From Mycobacterium sp. 1081908.1 (GTDB taxonomy: Bacteria; Actinomycetota; Actinomycetes; Mycobacteriales; Mycobacteriaceae), in assembly GCF_001673535.1 (NCBI RefSeq), contig NZ_LZLY01000014.1:124001-188000 (forward strand): a stretch of 64,000 bases of DNA. Reading direction: 5' to 3'. Positions within the stretch are counted from its first letter, which is position 1. The number at the start of each line of letters is the position of its first letter. A model generated the notes under the pieces. It did no database searches, was not told the DNA's origin, and was given only the letters and a program-made list of their open reading frames with translations. Position numbers and translations under genes: made by a program. Below, piece after piece: positions 63,470 to 64,000 of the stretch.

Positions 63470-64000
63470 GTGTTAAAGGTGGGGGTCTGGGGTCCGGGTT
63501 CGATGGGCGTCATCGCCCTGCGCGGGGTGATCGACCACCCGGAGCTGGAGCTGGTCGACGTCGTCGTGCACGGTGACGCGAAAGCGGGTCGCGACGCCGG
63601 AGAGCTGTGCGGCATCGCGCCGGTGGGGGTGGTCGCGACCCAGGACCCGGCGCCGATGATCGCCGGCGACGCCGACGCGGTGGTGTACGCCGCCGGTGCC
63701 AACCTGCGGCCGCTTCAGGCCGTCGAGGACATGGTGTCGCTCCTGCGGGCCGGGAAGAACGTGGTGTCGTGTTCGGTGGTGCCGCTGGTGTTTCCCGACG
63801 GCGTGGACCGTGCGTTCACCGACCCGCTGCGGGGCGCCGCGCTCGATGGCGGGGCGTCGTTCTTCACCACCGGGATCGACACCGGATTCGCCAACGACGT
63901 TCTGCCGCTGGTCCTTTCGGGCGTATCGCGGGTGATCGAGTCGGTGCGGGTGACGGAGATGTTCAACTACGCCACCTATCCGGACCAGGCCGCGGTCTAC
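63470..64000 (+). CDS. DapB-like NAD(P)-dependent dehydrogenase, cut by window end
   Basis: 177 codons to the edge from a GTG at 63470 with AGGAG 9 nt upstream. Rossmann motif VGVWGPGSMG at the N-terminus, then ELVDVVVHGDAKAGRDAGELCG and TTGIDTGFANDVLPLV, which parallels DPGFANDLIPF of the gene at 16448; the two are paralogues. It is the likely target of the divergent IclR regulator. Reaction unknown. The C-terminal domain lies beyond the window. Confidence 0.85.
   Translation, partial: MLKVGVWGPGSMGVIALRGVIDHPELELVDVVVHGDAKAGRDAGELCGIAPVGVVATQDPAPMIAGDADAVVYAAGANLRPLQAVEDMVSLLRAGKNVVSCSVVPLVFPDGVDRAFTDPLRGAALDGGASFFTTGIDTGFANDVLPLVLSGVSRVIESVRVTEMFNYATYPDQAAVY

Overview
The window is high-GC mycobacterial DNA. 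PE-PPE, PE_PGRS, PntAA/AB/B and a complete mce1-type operon appear in the same order as M. tuberculosis Rv0151c-Rv0181c, and the PE_PGRS gene favours a slow-growing non-tuberculous Mycobacterium. Species assignment is inference. Genes are tightly packed, many with 4-nt start/stop overlaps. No tRNA, rRNA, IS element or CRISPR was seen, and no stretch longer than about 300 bases lacks a gene.

Layout. (1) 1-7.3 kb: four tandem minus-strand PE-PPE serine-hydrolase-like proteins, the first cut by the window edge. (2) 7.4-9.5 kb: ptbB-type secreted tyrosine phosphatase and fadE2. (3) 9.6-13.9 kb: a small NTF2-like protein, the three-gene proton-translocating transhydrogenase pntAA-pntAB-pntB, a 41-aa protein and an Rv0158-like TetR. 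(4) 13.9-19.7 kb: a fifth PE-PPE protein, an alpha/beta hydrolase, a DapB-like dehydrogenase, an SDR and an Rv0161-like FAD oxidase. (5) 19.7-41.7 kb: a large accessory metabolic island sitting where M. tuberculosis has only adhE1. It carries two thioesterases, an SMP-30 lactonase, an F420 oxidoreductase, acyl-CoA dehydrogenase, OYE reductase, PE_PGRS, CoA transferase and a ten-gene oxidative operon: two poorly characterised proteins, P450, Zn-ADH, HpcH/HpaI aldolase, SnoaL-like protein, SDR, Baeyer-Villiger monooxygenase and esterase, plus a hydroxyacid-oxoacid transhydrogenase. (6) 41.7-58.5 kb: the Rv0163 thioesterase, TB18.5, mce1R, fadD5, yrbE1AB, mce1A-F and four Mce-associated membrane proteins. 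(7) 58.5-64 kb: YoaK-like protein, lprO, an Rv0180c-like membrane protein, pirin, IclR regulator and a second DapB-like gene cut by the window end.

The most interesting signal is a four-copy motif, CTTTAC-N14-GTGTCA(C/T), found only inside the island. One copy lies directly upstream of a TetR gene (20583). The other three lie upstream of the lactonase/thioesterase genes, between the SRPBCC and thioesterase-F420-fadE genes, and upstream of the P450/Baeyer-Villiger operon. This suggests one TetR-controlled regulon of about 17-20 genes for an unidentified ketone, terpenoid or lipid. A plausible route is ketone to lactone/ester (monooxygenase), to hydroxyacid (lactonase/esterase), to semialdehyde (transhydrogenase/ADH), to acyl-CoA (CoA transferase, FadE, thioesterases). 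A second TetR in the island has its own perfect 13-bp inverted repeat shared with a divergent hydrolase.

The mce1 block is the conserved lipid (fatty/mycolic acid) importer: FadD5 activates acids, YrbE1A/B form the permease pair, Mce1A-F the periplasmic channel proteins, and the last four genes accessory membrane proteins. An upstream GntR repressor and a structured leader with a small ORF ending at the yrbE1A start suggest additional control.
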